From: Acidobacteriota bacterium
GTDB taxonomy: Bacteria; Acidobacteriota; Blastocatellia; Pyrinomonadales; Pyrinomonadaceae
Direction: 5' to 3'
DNA length: 64,000 nucleotides
Assembly: GCA_020199775.1 (NCBI GenBank)
Contig: JAIVJZ010000006.1
Coordinates: forward strand, 1 to 64,000
The position numbers were made by a program, and so were the translations under genes. Within the stretch, counting starts at the first letter, position 1. Every line of letters starts with the position of its first letter. Under the pieces are notes generated by a model, which did not search any database, was not told the origin of the DNA, and saw only the letters and a program-made list of their open reading frames with translations. Positions 21,801-29,698 of this stretch are shown here, one piece after another.

Positions 21801-21996
21801 ACGCGCGCTCGACCATCACCTGCGGCTCATCGCCGGGCGTTCGTCGCGCCTGCCCTCCGCGACCGACCACGTCATCCTCAGAGACCTCGCGCGCTCGGTC
21901 GGGCATGACCCGGCCGCCTCGCTGACGGAAACTTTGCGCGCCCGCATGGCCGACATTCGCGCGGCTTACGACCGCATCACGACCCCGCAGAATTGA
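18889..21996 (+). CDS. glnE: bifunctional glutamine synthetase adenylyltransferase / deadenylase
   Basis: GlnE adds AMP to and removes it from glutamine synthetase in response to nitrogen status. Two nucleotidyltransferase halves are visible. The N-terminal one has GKLGSRELNYASDIDLLFLY and the C-terminal one GLGRLASGGMDYGSDLDLVI, each followed by VDLRLRP. Between them lies an acidic Ala/Glu/Thr-rich insert encoded at about 20290-20470, which helps explain a length of about 1,035 residues against about 950 in enterobacteria. The start is uncertain: GTG 18889, TTG 18895 or TTG 18820. A TACAAT box just upstream (18879-18884) would make the GTG start nearly leaderless. Its target GlnA is encoded 2.7 kb upstream. 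Confidence 0.92.
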   Translation: MALRKFDEKIESLVRDLPDAEGARTFYERLAAEDARAAQRLVRDEGLLSDALALAAWSPLLGTTLAQNPDYLHWLARERADTHVRTLEELGESLARFALTHSQVEPQVLLARFRRRELLRIYLRDVRRTNSIVETTEELSNLADAVLAYALNLARQELDNRHGAPLCTDARGRKTTASFCIVALGKLGSRELNYASDIDLLFLYSDDGHTSGAGERGRTTNREYFNRLAERVTRIVGQQSGEGAAYRVDLRLRPHGRDGALGCSLDEALRYYRAAAQAWELQTLIRSRAAAGTAALYTRFAGEVRARVYTHAASVEEALGNVRLAKQKIDRQHAAGARGFNVKLGRGGIREIEFIAQALQLAHGAEDTWLHAPHTLISLGRLADRHLIFERERTELSDAYAFLRTLEHRLQMEHGLQTHSVPVEEGRRTLVALRMNFTGHDALAEFNRALELHTARVRAAYERVFDASRETAPPPTADDEAATVDATFETTAGESAGDESKTNEPADVDEAKQPAVAVEAEAATRVDMKLRAAPFREPRLEFVTGEHADAAATLAAAQVFAPRLIPDSGHVKLHARETEAAAVSRIARLLGDAAHDSLNSRRALSYVARVAASLDKSSAGVELSEESLRALVRLCGASEFFGEMIAGNPALIPALLTGGDAVRERDYRALLRREIDRESSFRAELIALRRTWAQLLVETGARDVGGELSHAEANRLQTELATASINAAYFIARREMARRYGNLAAGPRLSVFGLGRLASGGMDYGSDLDLVIVYDQQVPSPVGALTRDEAYTRLVELMVSALSSLTRAGYVYRVDLRLRPDGKNGALVRSAASFVEYLRTRTNVWEWLAYVKLRAVGGDLELGRAAEQEARRAIHEAARASDAEELRQETRRVRERLERERGAAGRGAVDIKFGAGGMLDVYFAARYLQLRDDVRDEGADRSTRTTLARLKDAGSLDADTYRTLSEGYATLRALDHHLRLIAGRSSRLPSATDHVILRDLARSVGHDPAASLTETLRARMADIRAAYDRITTPQN

Positions 21997-22029
21997 CACC
22001 TCTTCCGCCGCCGCACGACGGCCGCGCCG

Positions 22030-23382
22030 CTATTTTTGCCGCTCGTTTTTGTAGACCACGCCCTCTTTCATGACGAAAAAGACGCGCTCGGTTTCGCGTA
22101 TGTCGCGCGTGGGGTCGCCGGGGACGGCGATGATGTCCGCGAGTTTGCCGGGAGCGAGCGTGCCGAGTTGCTCCGCGACGCCGAACAGTTCGGCGTTGAC
22201 GGAGGTGGCGGCGCGGAGCGCGTCTATGGGGCGCATGCCGAGTTCGACCATGAGGCGAAACTCTTCGGCGTTGCGCCCGTGCGGGTAGACGGCGGCGTCC
22301 GTGCCGAAGGCGATCCGCACGCCTTTGGCGACAGCCCGGCGGAACATGCTCTGGATGCTTGAGATGGCGGCGCGCGCTTTGGCTTCGACGTTCGGCGGCA
22401 TGTAGAGGCCGCGGTCGAGCTTCTCGCGCAAGCCCTGCGGCGCCATCAGCGTCGCGACGAGGAAAGGGCCTTTCGCCTTCATCATGTCGAGCGCTTCGTC
22501 GTCGAGAAACGAGCCGTGTTCGATGGAGTCGATACCGGCACGGATGGCGCGCTTAGCCCCCTCCGCGCCGTGCGCGTGGGCGGCCGTCCGGCGTTTGAGC
22601 GCGTGCGCTTCATCGACGAGCGCGTCGAGTTCGGCCTGCGTCAGTTGCGGCGAGTTGACATCGCCCGTGAGCGAGAGCACGCCGCCCGTGGCGCAGACTT
22701 TGATCACGTCCGCGCCGCGCTTGATGTTCAAACGGACGGCCGCGCGCACGGCGTCCGCGCCGTTGGCGACCGCATCCTCGATGCCCGTCGAGCGGTCGAA
22801 GACGCCGGGACGGTAGCCGCCCGTCGGGTCGCAGTGGCCGCCCGTCGCGCCGATGGCGCGCACGGCCGCGAGGATGCGCGGCCCCGGGACTTTGCCGTTG
22901 CGGATCGCGTTGCGCAAGCCTATGTCGATGAGATCGCCCGACCCCAGATCGCGGATGGTGGTGAAGCCGATGAGCAGGGTCTTGCGCGCGTGGACGGTGG
23001 CGTCGAGCGCCTGTTCGGGGGCGGTCTTTTTGAAGCCGTCGAGTTCGTCCTGCTTCCAGTCGTCGGTGGCTTCGCCCGTGATGTGCGTGTGTGCGTCCAT
23101 GAAGCCGGGCAAGAGCGTCGCGTCGCCGAGATCGATGACCTCCGCGCCCGCCGGAATCTGCGCGTTCGCGGCGATTGACTGAATCCGCCCGTCCGAGACG
23201 ACGATCACGCCGGGCGTCAGGAGCCGCTCGCTCTTGCCGTCGAAGATGCGCGCGGCCTTGATGACGACGGCGCGTTTGGGAACTGCGTTTGCCCGGCCGC
23301 CCGGCTGTTGCTGTTGTGCGCGCGGCGTAGTAGCTCCGGCGAGGCAGAGGGCGACGAGTAAACAGGCGCAAAGTTTTTTCAT
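22030..23382 (-). CDS. secreted metal-dependent amidohydrolase (imidazolonepropionase/prolidase-like)
   Basis: The 450-residue protein has a signal peptide (MKKLCACLLVALCLAGATTPRA) and an amidohydrolase TIM barrel. DAHTHITGE gives the HxH metal pair, VIKVCATGG the bridging Lys, TAAHAHGAEG and SIEHGSFLDD the later His ligands, and IAFGTDAAVYPHG the catalytic Asp. The family includes secreted Xaa-Pro dipeptidase-like enzymes, and the substrate is not evident. GGAG precedes the ATG at 23382. It is convergent with glnE, with 33 bases between them. Confidence 0.88.
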   Translation of the reverse strand: MKKLCACLLVALCLAGATTPRAQQQQPGGRANAVPKRAVVIKAARIFDGKSERLLTPGVIVVSDGRIQSIAANAQIPAGAEVIDLGDATLLPGFMDAHTHITGEATDDWKQDELDGFKKTAPEQALDATVHARKTLLIGFTTIRDLGSGDLIDIGLRNAIRNGKVPGPRILAAVRAIGATGGHCDPTGGYRPGVFDRSTGIEDAVANGADAVRAAVRLNIKRGADVIKVCATGGVLSLTGDVNSPQLTQAELDALVDEAHALKRRTAAHAHGAEGAKRAIRAGIDSIEHGSFLDDEALDMMKAKGPFLVATLMAPQGLREKLDRGLYMPPNVEAKARAAISSIQSMFRRAVAKGVRIAFGTDAAVYPHGRNAEEFRLMVELGMRPIDALRAATSVNAELFGVAEQLGTLAPGKLADIIAVPGDPTRDIRETERVFFVMKEGVVYKNERQK

Positions 23383-23437
23383 TGAGACACTCCGGGAATT
23401 TCGTCCGTATCGGTGAAAGTGATTTCTCGCTTCCGTA

Positions 23438-23641
23438 TCACGCCAAGAGGGGCGCACCATTCGTCTCTTCGTGCCAGCAGCGCACGCACCACAAATGGCG
23501 CGCGGCGCGTTCTTCGACGGCGAAGCCGGCGGCAGACGGCAGGCGGCGCACCACCTCGCGCTCCGCCTCGTCCAGTTCGTCCCACGCGCGCAGGCGCACA
23601 TCGTTGCAGCGCGGGCATCTGTTTTCGAGTGGCATCATCAT
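23438..23641 (-). CDS. small zinc-ribbon-like protein
   Basis: The 67-residue product starts at one of three consecutive ATGs. It has CPRC near the N-terminus and CVRC near the C-terminus, flanking a charged helical stretch (LDEAEREVVRRLP). Four Cys in two CxxC pairs suggest one zinc site. No function is known. It is short and without a good ribosome binding site, but the Cys pairs and composition support a real gene. Confidence 0.65.
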   Translation of the reverse strand: MMMPLENRCPRCNDVRLRAWDELDEAEREVVRRLPSAAGFAVEERAARHLWCVRCWHEETNGAPLLA

Positions 23642-23801
23642 CGCGCCAACATAGACGAGCGTGGGGCGACCGTGCAAGACGCGCAGCGCACAGATCGTGC
23701 GGCGCGACGCTTGAGACCCGGAGCGACGCGGTGGCTGCGTACTTTCAGTCGGCCAGCCGTCCCCGTGTGTCTCAGGCCGGACGACTCGCCCGCACGTGCT
23801 C

Positions 23802-25307
23802 TCACCAGCATCCGGCGTAATCGTACCTGACCGCGTGCCAGGTTTCGCCGCCGTCGTAGGATTCGTAATAAACCCAGTAATAGTCTGTGCAGTGGCGATA
23901 ATAGTAGCCGCCGCCGCCCGTGCCGGGCGTCGGGGTCGGTGCAGGCGTCGGCGCGAGGACGCACTCGCACCTGTTCATGTCCCACGTCATGCCGTCTTCA
24001 CAGGAGGGATTCTCGTTGACACACTTGCAGCAACCGTTGCCTGCGTAATAGGCATTGCCGGGGCAGCCCGTCTGCGGGTAGGCGCAGGTATCGGCGGCGG
24101 GGCCGTAGGGGCAAAAAGGGCTGGCGCAATACGGCGCGGGCGGGAAGTTCGTCTCGCAATAGCCGCTGGGGTTGCAGCGGGTGCAATCTGCGGTGCATTG
24201 GGTGGCGGGGGTGGGTGAGGGCGGCGGCGTCGGTGTGGGCGTGGCGTTTGGGGTCGGCGTCGGCGTGGGCGTCGCCCCCGGCGGCGGGCACGGTTCGCCG
24301 AGAATATCTTCTATGCAGTAAGTGCCGAACTCGTCATTACATGAAACGTCTTGCGTGGTGTAGTTTGTACAAGAACCTTCCACGGTGTCGGTACATGGCG
24401 CGTGGACAGCCTTTCTTATCTCCGCGCAACAATAAACAATCTCTTCTCTGAGACTTTGGCAGGACGAACCGGGACAGCAGATGTCGCCGGAGCTAGCCGT
24501 CGCGCCAGCGACGGCCGGGGCGGTCGCCGGATAAAAATTTACCGGCGAGAACTTCGCCGGTAAGAAGAGTGCTGATTCTGAAGGCTGATTGAGAGGGGAA
24601 CGGCTCGGAGGCTTATCCGGTGATACTGCCGCCGCGCCGTTGCCTCTCTGCAACTCCCTGCGCCTTTTATGAATGTCGAACGGGATGCCGCTGGGGAAGC
24701 GATAGCCCGTCCCGTCTCCGAAGTTAAGTTTCTGGAAGATGAATTTGATTTTCTTAGGCTCGTCTTTCGAGATGCCGCGCCGTGCGACGAAGCGTTCCCA
24801 GCCCCGCTGTAGCTGTTCGGGGATTTGTAAGATGTAAGTTTCCCCCGGCTTGATCGGCACGTCGTCGGGCTCAAGCGGCGCGGCGAAACTGATCAGCGCG
24901 CCTCTGCCATATCTGAGGGAAAAGCCCAGATTGCGATTGTTTTCAGTTATTACGTCGGGCAAGCTAAGGTTTATATCTAGATAGTAGATGGGCTTATCCG
25001 AGGTGTTGGTAATTTCAAGAGCAAATTCGCGCACCCATTTCTCGCTTTTCAGATTCTTGACTTTAATCTTAAGCGGCAGGTGCTTCGGGATATTATCCTC
25101 CAACTCCCGCTCCACTTCCGGCGACGGCGCGGCGGCCACCTCCTGCGCCGTCGGCTTGACCGCAAGTTGGTCTTTCTTACGCAACACCTTCACCGTCTTC
25201 TTGTCCGGTGCGGCGTAGCCCCGGCCGCTACGCGTCGCAATGGCGATTGCGGCAAAGGCGATGAGAGTGATCAGGAGTGAGAGCCAGATGCTTTTGTCGT
25301 TCCGCAT
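23802..25307 (-). CDS. secreted Cys-rich protein, intact member of the rearranging family
   Basis: The 501-residue protein has an N-terminal membrane/signal segment (residues 7-25). A conserved domain of about 150 residues follows (NIPKHLPLKIKVKNLKS, KPIYYLDINLSLPDV, LRYGRG, PDDVPIKPGETY, NFGDGTGY). Then come a Cys-rich region (DICCPGSSCQSLREEIVYCC), a Thr-Pro linker (repeats of TP at about 345-370) and a second Cys-rich region with CTADCTRC and CCKCVNE. It is homologous to the array at 46.0-49.3 kb and provides the undamaged reference for it. AGGAG precedes the ATG at 25307, and the promoter resembles those of the array. Function unknown. Confidence 0.8.
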   Translation of the reverse strand: MRNDKSIWLSLLITLIAFAAIAIATRSGRGYAAPDKKTVKVLRKKDQLAVKPTAQEVAAAPSPEVERELEDNIPKHLPLKIKVKNLKSEKWVREFALEITNTSDKPIYYLDINLSLPDVITENNRNLGFSLRYGRGALISFAAPLEPDDVPIKPGETYILQIPEQLQRGWERFVARRGISKDEPKKIKFIFQKLNFGDGTGYRFPSGIPFDIHKRRRELQRGNGAAAVSPDKPPSRSPLNQPSESALFLPAKFSPVNFYPATAPAVAGATASSGDICCPGSSCQSLREEIVYCCAEIRKAVHAPCTDTVEGSCTNYTTQDVSCNDEFGTYCIEDILGEPCPPPGATPTPTPTPNATPTPTPPPSPTPATQCTADCTRCNPSGYCETNFPPAPYCASPFCPYGPAADTCAYPQTGCPGNAYYAGNGCCKCVNENPSCEDGMTWDMNRCECVLAPTPAPTPTPGTGGGGYYYRHCTDYYWVYYESYDGGETWHAVRYDYAGCW

Positions 25308-25411
25308 TGAGGGTGCTCCTTTCGTGAACGGTGAGGGGAAGAGAACATTACTCGGTGGCGCGACGGCAATCGAGGTTAAGAGGCTTGTCCGCAATTCAAT
25401 TGCATAGGCGC

Positions 25412-25440
25412 ATCATACGCCTGACCATCGAGGTGAGCAA
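25412..25440 (-). promoter_or_regulatory. promoter of the Cys-rich protein gene, array type
   Basis: Read on the minus strand: TTGCTC, 17 bases, TATGAT, followed by GCGCCT as in the array promoters (TATGCT, then GCGCC). It lies directly behind a remnant of another gene copy. Confidence 0.65.
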
Positions 25441-25510
25441 GATTTCATTTCCGCCATAGCCGTAGACATTACAGCGGGTGCAATCTCCGGCGCAGGGCGG
25501 CGTGGCAGAG
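25441..25510 (-). pseudogene. remnant of a Cys-rich family C-terminus
   Basis: On the minus strand this stretch encodes PPCAGDCTRCNVYGYGG, matching CTADCTRCNPSGYC in the adjacent intact gene. It is fused at its 3' side to the promoter above, the same arrangement as in the 46-49 kb array. The rest of 25308-25650 holds only the leader and nothing recognised. Confidence 0.6.
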
Positions 25511-25650
25511 ATAAGCGACAGCGCGGCGAAGCGGCCGTCGCCGCGAAAGCACGCGCCCGTCTGCAATTCATTTGAGTGTCGCAGCCGGGACAAGGTAATA
25601 TCGCCTCTGTCTTTCACATCATCTCGAACCAACAGAAAGCTGCCTGACAA

Positions 25651-28623
25651 ATGATCCAGAACGGTTGCGCCCGCGCTCTCCTTCTGCCCGCCGCTCTCGT
25701 CGTCCTCTCACTCTTCACCAACGCGCCGGCGCAACGCGATGATTCGCGCTTCGACTTTTACGCGCGCGGTCCCTACCGCGAGAACGTGCCGCGCCCGCAA
25801 GTTACGACGCGCTTCGACGTGGGCGACTTTCACACGAACTACGCGACGATGGAGCGCGTCATCGAGCGCATCGCTCAGGCCGCGCCCGACCGCGTGCGCG
25901 TCACCGACATCGGCGAGACGAACGAGCACCGTTCGATGCATCTCCTCGTCATCTCCGCGCCGGAGAATTTGCAGCGGCTCGACGGGATCAAGGCGAACGT
26001 CGCGCGCCTCGCCGACCCGCGCACGACGAACGCTCAGGAAGCCGCACGCATCGCCGCGGAGATGCCCATCATCTCTTTCATGAGCTACACGATTCACGGC
26101 AACGAGTCGGCGTCGTTCGAGGCGATGATGCAGGTCGTCTACCAACTCGCCGCGTCGAACGAACCGGCGACGCTCGACATCCTGAAAAACTCCGTTGTGC
26201 TCGTCAACGTCTGCTCGAACCCCGACGGCCACGAGCGTTTCGTCACCTGGTACAACTCGTTCGGCACGGGCAACCCCGACCCGCTGGCGAGCGAGCACCG
26301 CGAGCCGTGGTCGGTCTGGGGACGCGCCAATCATTACCGCTTCGATCTCAACCGCGACAACCTCGCCGTCACGCAGATCGAGACGCGCAACCTACAGCGT
26401 GCCTACCTCGACTGGAACCCGCAAATCTTCGTGGATCATCACGGCCAGCCCTCGCAGTATTTCTTCCCTCCCGCCGCATTGCCCGTCAACCCGAATTTGC
26501 CGCCCGCGCAGACCTCGCGCTGGCTCACGGAGTTCGGCCGCGCCAACGCCGCGCAGTTCGACGCGCGCAACTGGGATTATTACGTCCGCGACGTGTTCGA
26601 TCTCTTCGGCCCCTTCTTCTGGGACTCCTGGCCCGCGCTGAACGGCGCGACCGGCATGACTTACGAAACCGACGGCGGCGGGACGAAAGGCTATGCGTGG
26701 CGGCGCGACGACGACACCATCGTCACCCTGCGCTCGGCCATCGCCAAGCACTTCGTCGCTTCGATGACGACGCTTGAGACGGCGGCGCGCAACCGCGAGG
26801 CGCGCCTGAGAGATTTCTACGAGTTCAAACGGAGCGCAATCGAAGAAGGGCGGCGCGAGGCGATGCGGCGCATCGTCATCGTGCCGGGGCGCGACCCGGC
26901 GCGCGCGGCCGATCTGGCCGACGTGCTCCTGCGTTCGGGGATCGAGGTGAGCGTGGCGAGCGAATCGTTTCGCTCGGCGAGCGCGCGCGCCCACACGGGC
27001 GGCGGCGCGGCCTCCGGCGGCGGTGCGGCGCGCACGTTTCCCGCCGGCTCATACGTCGTCGAACTCGCGCAGCCGCAGAAGCGTCTCGCCAAGGCTCTGC
27101 TCGAACCGGACACGGAACTCGACCCCGCCTTCGTGCGCGATCAACTCGCGCGCTTCGCGCGCAACCAGCGTCGCGGGGGCAACGCGGCGAAAGAGGAATA
27201 TGGTTTTTACGACGTGACGGCGTGGTCGCTGCCGCTCGTCTTCGGCGTCGAAGCCTACTGGACTGGCGACGCCCCGGCGGTCGCTTCCGTCGCGTTGCGC
27301 CCCGCGCCGCCCGCGCCGGAGACGACGGCCGACGCCCTGCGCGCCTCCGGCGAGAGACTGCTCTCGCGCCGCCTCGGCGCGGCGTCGCGCGCGTCGGTCG
27401 CCTACATCATTCCTTACGAGACGAACGGCGCGGCCTCGCTCGCCTACCGCCTGCTGCGCGAGAACTACAAACTCGCCGTCGCCACGCGCACCTTGAACGC
27501 GGGCGGGCGCGATTGGCCGCGCGGCACAATCGTCGTCCGCGTCTCGCGCAACCCCGACACCCTGCACGAGGCGATGGCGCGGCTCGCGCGCGAGGCGGGC
27601 GTCGAAGTCACGGCCGTCAATTCCGGCTTCATCGAGACGGGCGACACGAGCATCGGCTCGGAAGCGGTCGTCTCTTTGAAACGACCGCGCATCATCGTCG
27701 TCGCCGACGAACCCGTCAGCCAGACGGGCTATGGCGCGATGTGGTGGACGTTCGAGCGTTACGGCGTAGACTTCACGCCGATGACCATCGCGAATCTCAG
27801 GCGCGCGAACCTCGACCAGTACAACGTCATCATCATGCCCGACGGGTCGGCGGGCGGTTACCTGAGCGCGCTCACTGCTTCGGGCGTCGGCGTGCTGCGC
27901 GCGTGGGTGCAGCGCGGCGGCACGCTCGTCTGCGTCAAAGGCGCGGCGGTCTTCGCGGCCTTGAAGGACGTGAACTTAACTTCCTCGCGCCTCGTCGGCA
28001 GCGACGACGACGAGCAGCGCGATCAAAAGACGCCCGACGACGCCGAAGCCAGACCGGCGACGCCGCCCGCCGCCGGCCCAACGCCCGCGACCCCCGAAGC
28101 CACGCAGCAGCGCGAGCAACAGGCGACGGCGCGCACCCGGCGGCAGGCCGCGCAGACCGCCACCGAGCAGCAGCGCGAGGCGCAAGACCGCAGCGAGAAA
28201 CTCGACGGCGCGCCGCCCGACCTGCCGCCCATCGCGTCGCCCTCGGCCAGACCGGGGCGCGTGCCCGAAGCCGTCCCCGGCGCGATCTTCCGCGCCACCG
28301 TTGATCGCTCGACGCCGCTGACCTACGGCTACGAAGACCCGCAGTTGCCCGTGCTCGTAGACTCGGCCTACTTCTTCCGCCCGTCGAAAGAAGGCACGAA
28401 TGCCGTCGTCTTCACGGGTGAGGGAGATCAGCCGCTGCGCATCGCCGGTTTCATCTGGCCGAACAACACCGAGCGGCTCCTGCGCGGCACGGCGCACGTC
28501 ATCGAAGAACCGACGGGGCGCGGCCACGTCGTCCTCTACGCCGAAGACCCGAACTATCGCGGCTTCTGGCGGGCGACCACGCGTCTGTTCTTCAATTCGT
28601 TTCTCTTTCAACCAACATTTTAG
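25651..28623 (+). CDS. secreted M14-family zinc carboxypeptidase-like protein
   Basis: The 990-residue product has a signal peptide (RALLLPAALVVLSLFTNAPA) and an M14 domain to about residue 380. The HxxE zinc pair is in YTIHGNESAS (His149, Glu152), the third His is in VDHHGQP (263/264), and the catalytic Glu is in MTYETDGGG (Glu339). A glutamine-amidotransferase-like beta/alpha region follows (about 690-790). Then comes an Ala/Gln/Arg-rich low-complexity insert (about 790-860) and a C-terminal beta region. It is much longer than classical carboxypeptidases, like other large acidobacterial M14 proteins. It is monocistronic and followed 5 bases later by a heptamer hairpin. Confidence 0.9.
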   Translation: MIQNGCARALLLPAALVVLSLFTNAPAQRDDSRFDFYARGPYRENVPRPQVTTRFDVGDFHTNYATMERVIERIAQAAPDRVRVTDIGETNEHRSMHLLVISAPENLQRLDGIKANVARLADPRTTNAQEAARIAAEMPIISFMSYTIHGNESASFEAMMQVVYQLAASNEPATLDILKNSVVLVNVCSNPDGHERFVTWYNSFGTGNPDPLASEHREPWSVWGRANHYRFDLNRDNLAVTQIETRNLQRAYLDWNPQIFVDHHGQPSQYFFPPAALPVNPNLPPAQTSRWLTEFGRANAAQFDARNWDYYVRDVFDLFGPFFWDSWPALNGATGMTYETDGGGTKGYAWRRDDDTIVTLRSAIAKHFVASMTTLETAARNREARLRDFYEFKRSAIEEGRREAMRRIVIVPGRDPARAADLADVLLRSGIEVSVASESFRSASARAHTGGGAASGGGAARTFPAGSYVVELAQPQKRLAKALLEPDTELDPAFVRDQLARFARNQRRGGNAAKEEYGFYDVTAWSLPLVFGVEAYWTGDAPAVASVALRPAPPAPETTADALRASGERLLSRRLGAASRASVAYIIPYETNGAASLAYRLLRENYKLAVATRTLNAGGRDWPRGTIVVRVSRNPDTLHEAMARLAREAGVEVTAVNSGFIETGDTSIGSEAVVSLKRPRIIVVADEPVSQTGYGAMWWTFERYGVDFTPMTIANLRRANLDQYNVIIMPDGSAGGYLSALTASGVGVLRAWVQRGGTLVCVKGAAVFAALKDVNLTSSRLVGSDDDEQRDQKTPDDAEARPATPPAAGPTPATPEATQQREQQATARTRRQAAQTATEQQREAQDRSEKLDGAPPDLPPIASPSARPGRVPEAVPGAIFRATVDRSTPLTYGYEDPQLPVLVDSAYFFRPSKEGTNAVVFTGEGDQPLRIAGFIWPNNTERLLRGTAHVIEEPTGRGHVVLYAEDPNYRGFWRATTRLFFNSFLFQPTF

Positions 28624-28628
28624 AAAAA

Positions 28629-28731
28629 AGTGACAAGTGACGGGTGACAAGTGACGAGTTAAAAACGTATGCTTGGGGTGGCGGGTTGAGTCCGGTTCTT
28701 ACTCGTCACTTGACACCTGTCACTTATCACT
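28629..28731. repeat. heptanucleotide-repeat hairpin H7 (GTGACAA type)
   Basis: The left arm at 28629-28660 (GTGACAA, GTGACGG, GTGACGA units) begins 5 bases after the peptidase stop. The right arm at 28700-28731 (GTCACTT, GACACCT units) ends 9 bases before the next GTG start. The spacer is about 40 bases. Confidence 0.85.
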
Positions 28732-28740
28732 GGGGGAATT

Positions 28741-29223
28741 GTGTTTCAGATCAAAGCGGCTTTCGAAGATAAACTTGAGATTAAGACCACGATTGAGCGG
28801 GCGCGCGCCTTCTTCGGCGACTGGCGCAACTTCGTGGAGTTGATGCCGGGCGTGGAGAGCATCCGCGAAGAGGCGGGCGGCGTGATGCGCTGGCTCATCC
28901 GCGCGGAAGTGCCGGTCATCGGCGCGATCCGGCAGGCGTTCGCCGTCGAGCAGACGCTCGACCACCCGCAGAGCATCGAGTGGTCGCCCGCCGCGCAGGA
29001 GCGGAGCAACTTTTTACGCTACGCCGCGCAGTTCGAGGAACAGGGCACGCGCGTGCTGATCCGCATCGTGCAGCGCGTCGAACTGCGCCGCCAGAAGGCG
29101 ACGGAGTTGCACATGCTCGCCGGACTCGTCGGCGAGAGCCGCCTCAGCGCGGAGATGCAGAAGGGCGTCAGCGAGATGATGCGAACGTTCCTCCAACGCG
29201 CGCGCACGCAACTGGAACAATAG
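28741..29223 (+). CDS. SRPBCC-superfamily protein (polyketide cyclase/START-like fold)
   Basis: The 160 residues follow the SRPBCC layout: an N-terminal strand and helix with RARAFFGDWRNFVELMPGVES, long central strands (GGVMRWLIRAEV, EWSPA), and a C-terminal helix (MQKGVSEMMRTFLQRAR). These proteins bind lipids or other hydrophobic ligands. No signal peptide is present. The GTG start at 28741 has GGGGGA just upstream. The neighbours give no clue to the ligand. Confidence 0.75.
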   Translation: MFQIKAAFEDKLEIKTTIERARAFFGDWRNFVELMPGVESIREEAGGVMRWLIRAEVPVIGAIRQAFAVEQTLDHPQSIEWSPAAQERSNFLRYAAQFEEQGTRVLIRIVQRVELRRQKATELHMLAGLVGESRLSAEMQKGVSEMMRTFLQRARTQLEQ

Positions 29224-29698
29224 GCCGGAGCGCCCGCCGCCGGTGACGCGTGGCCGGTTGTTCGATTCTAAACTTTGGCGGATTGTGTGACGGCCGCAGG
29301 CGACGGACGAAGAACCACGCGCTACGGACAGCCTTTCCCACCCCGCGCCCATTTTTTTATCTTCTTGCAAGTAAACAGATTATCAAGTAATCTGAAAATG
29401 GTTGACCTCCCCTCCGGGGACTTGCCTACATCTTCCGGTCAACATCCTCAGCCAGCGTCACAGTTCTCCGGTTCATAAATGTCCGCCCCTCATCTTTGCG
29501 CGTGCGGGCCTTTGTCACCACGGGGAAGGATAGTTTCACTTTAAGGTCGAAGCGAGTCTCAAATGTGCCCGCTCGCGGGCATCCGGCGGGCGTCGCCTGA
29601 AGACCGAAAAGTTTCCCGACAGACGAGAGCCTCTTCCCGTCGCCCGCACGGACTTTCCGGCGCGCGGCAGATTAGCGGAATGCGCCTCAGCAACGACT
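29224..29698. other. 475-base intergenic region
   Basis: No gene was recognised. It holds a small hairpin at 29376-29394 (CAGATTA, 5-base loop, TAATCTG). The GGDEF/EAL gene downstream prompted a look for a cyclic-di-GMP riboswitch, but the conserved core was not found. A promoter for the downstream gene is expected here but not clearly seen. Confidence 0.4.

Noticed and set aside
29275..29478. Small plus-strand open frame upstream of the GGDEF/EAL gene
   Set aside because: It has no ribosome binding site, no domain, and low-complexity composition unlike its coding neighbours.
29224..29698. Possible cyclic-di-GMP riboswitch before the GGDEF/EAL gene
   Set aside because: The conserved GEMM core and its paired stems were not found in this stretch.
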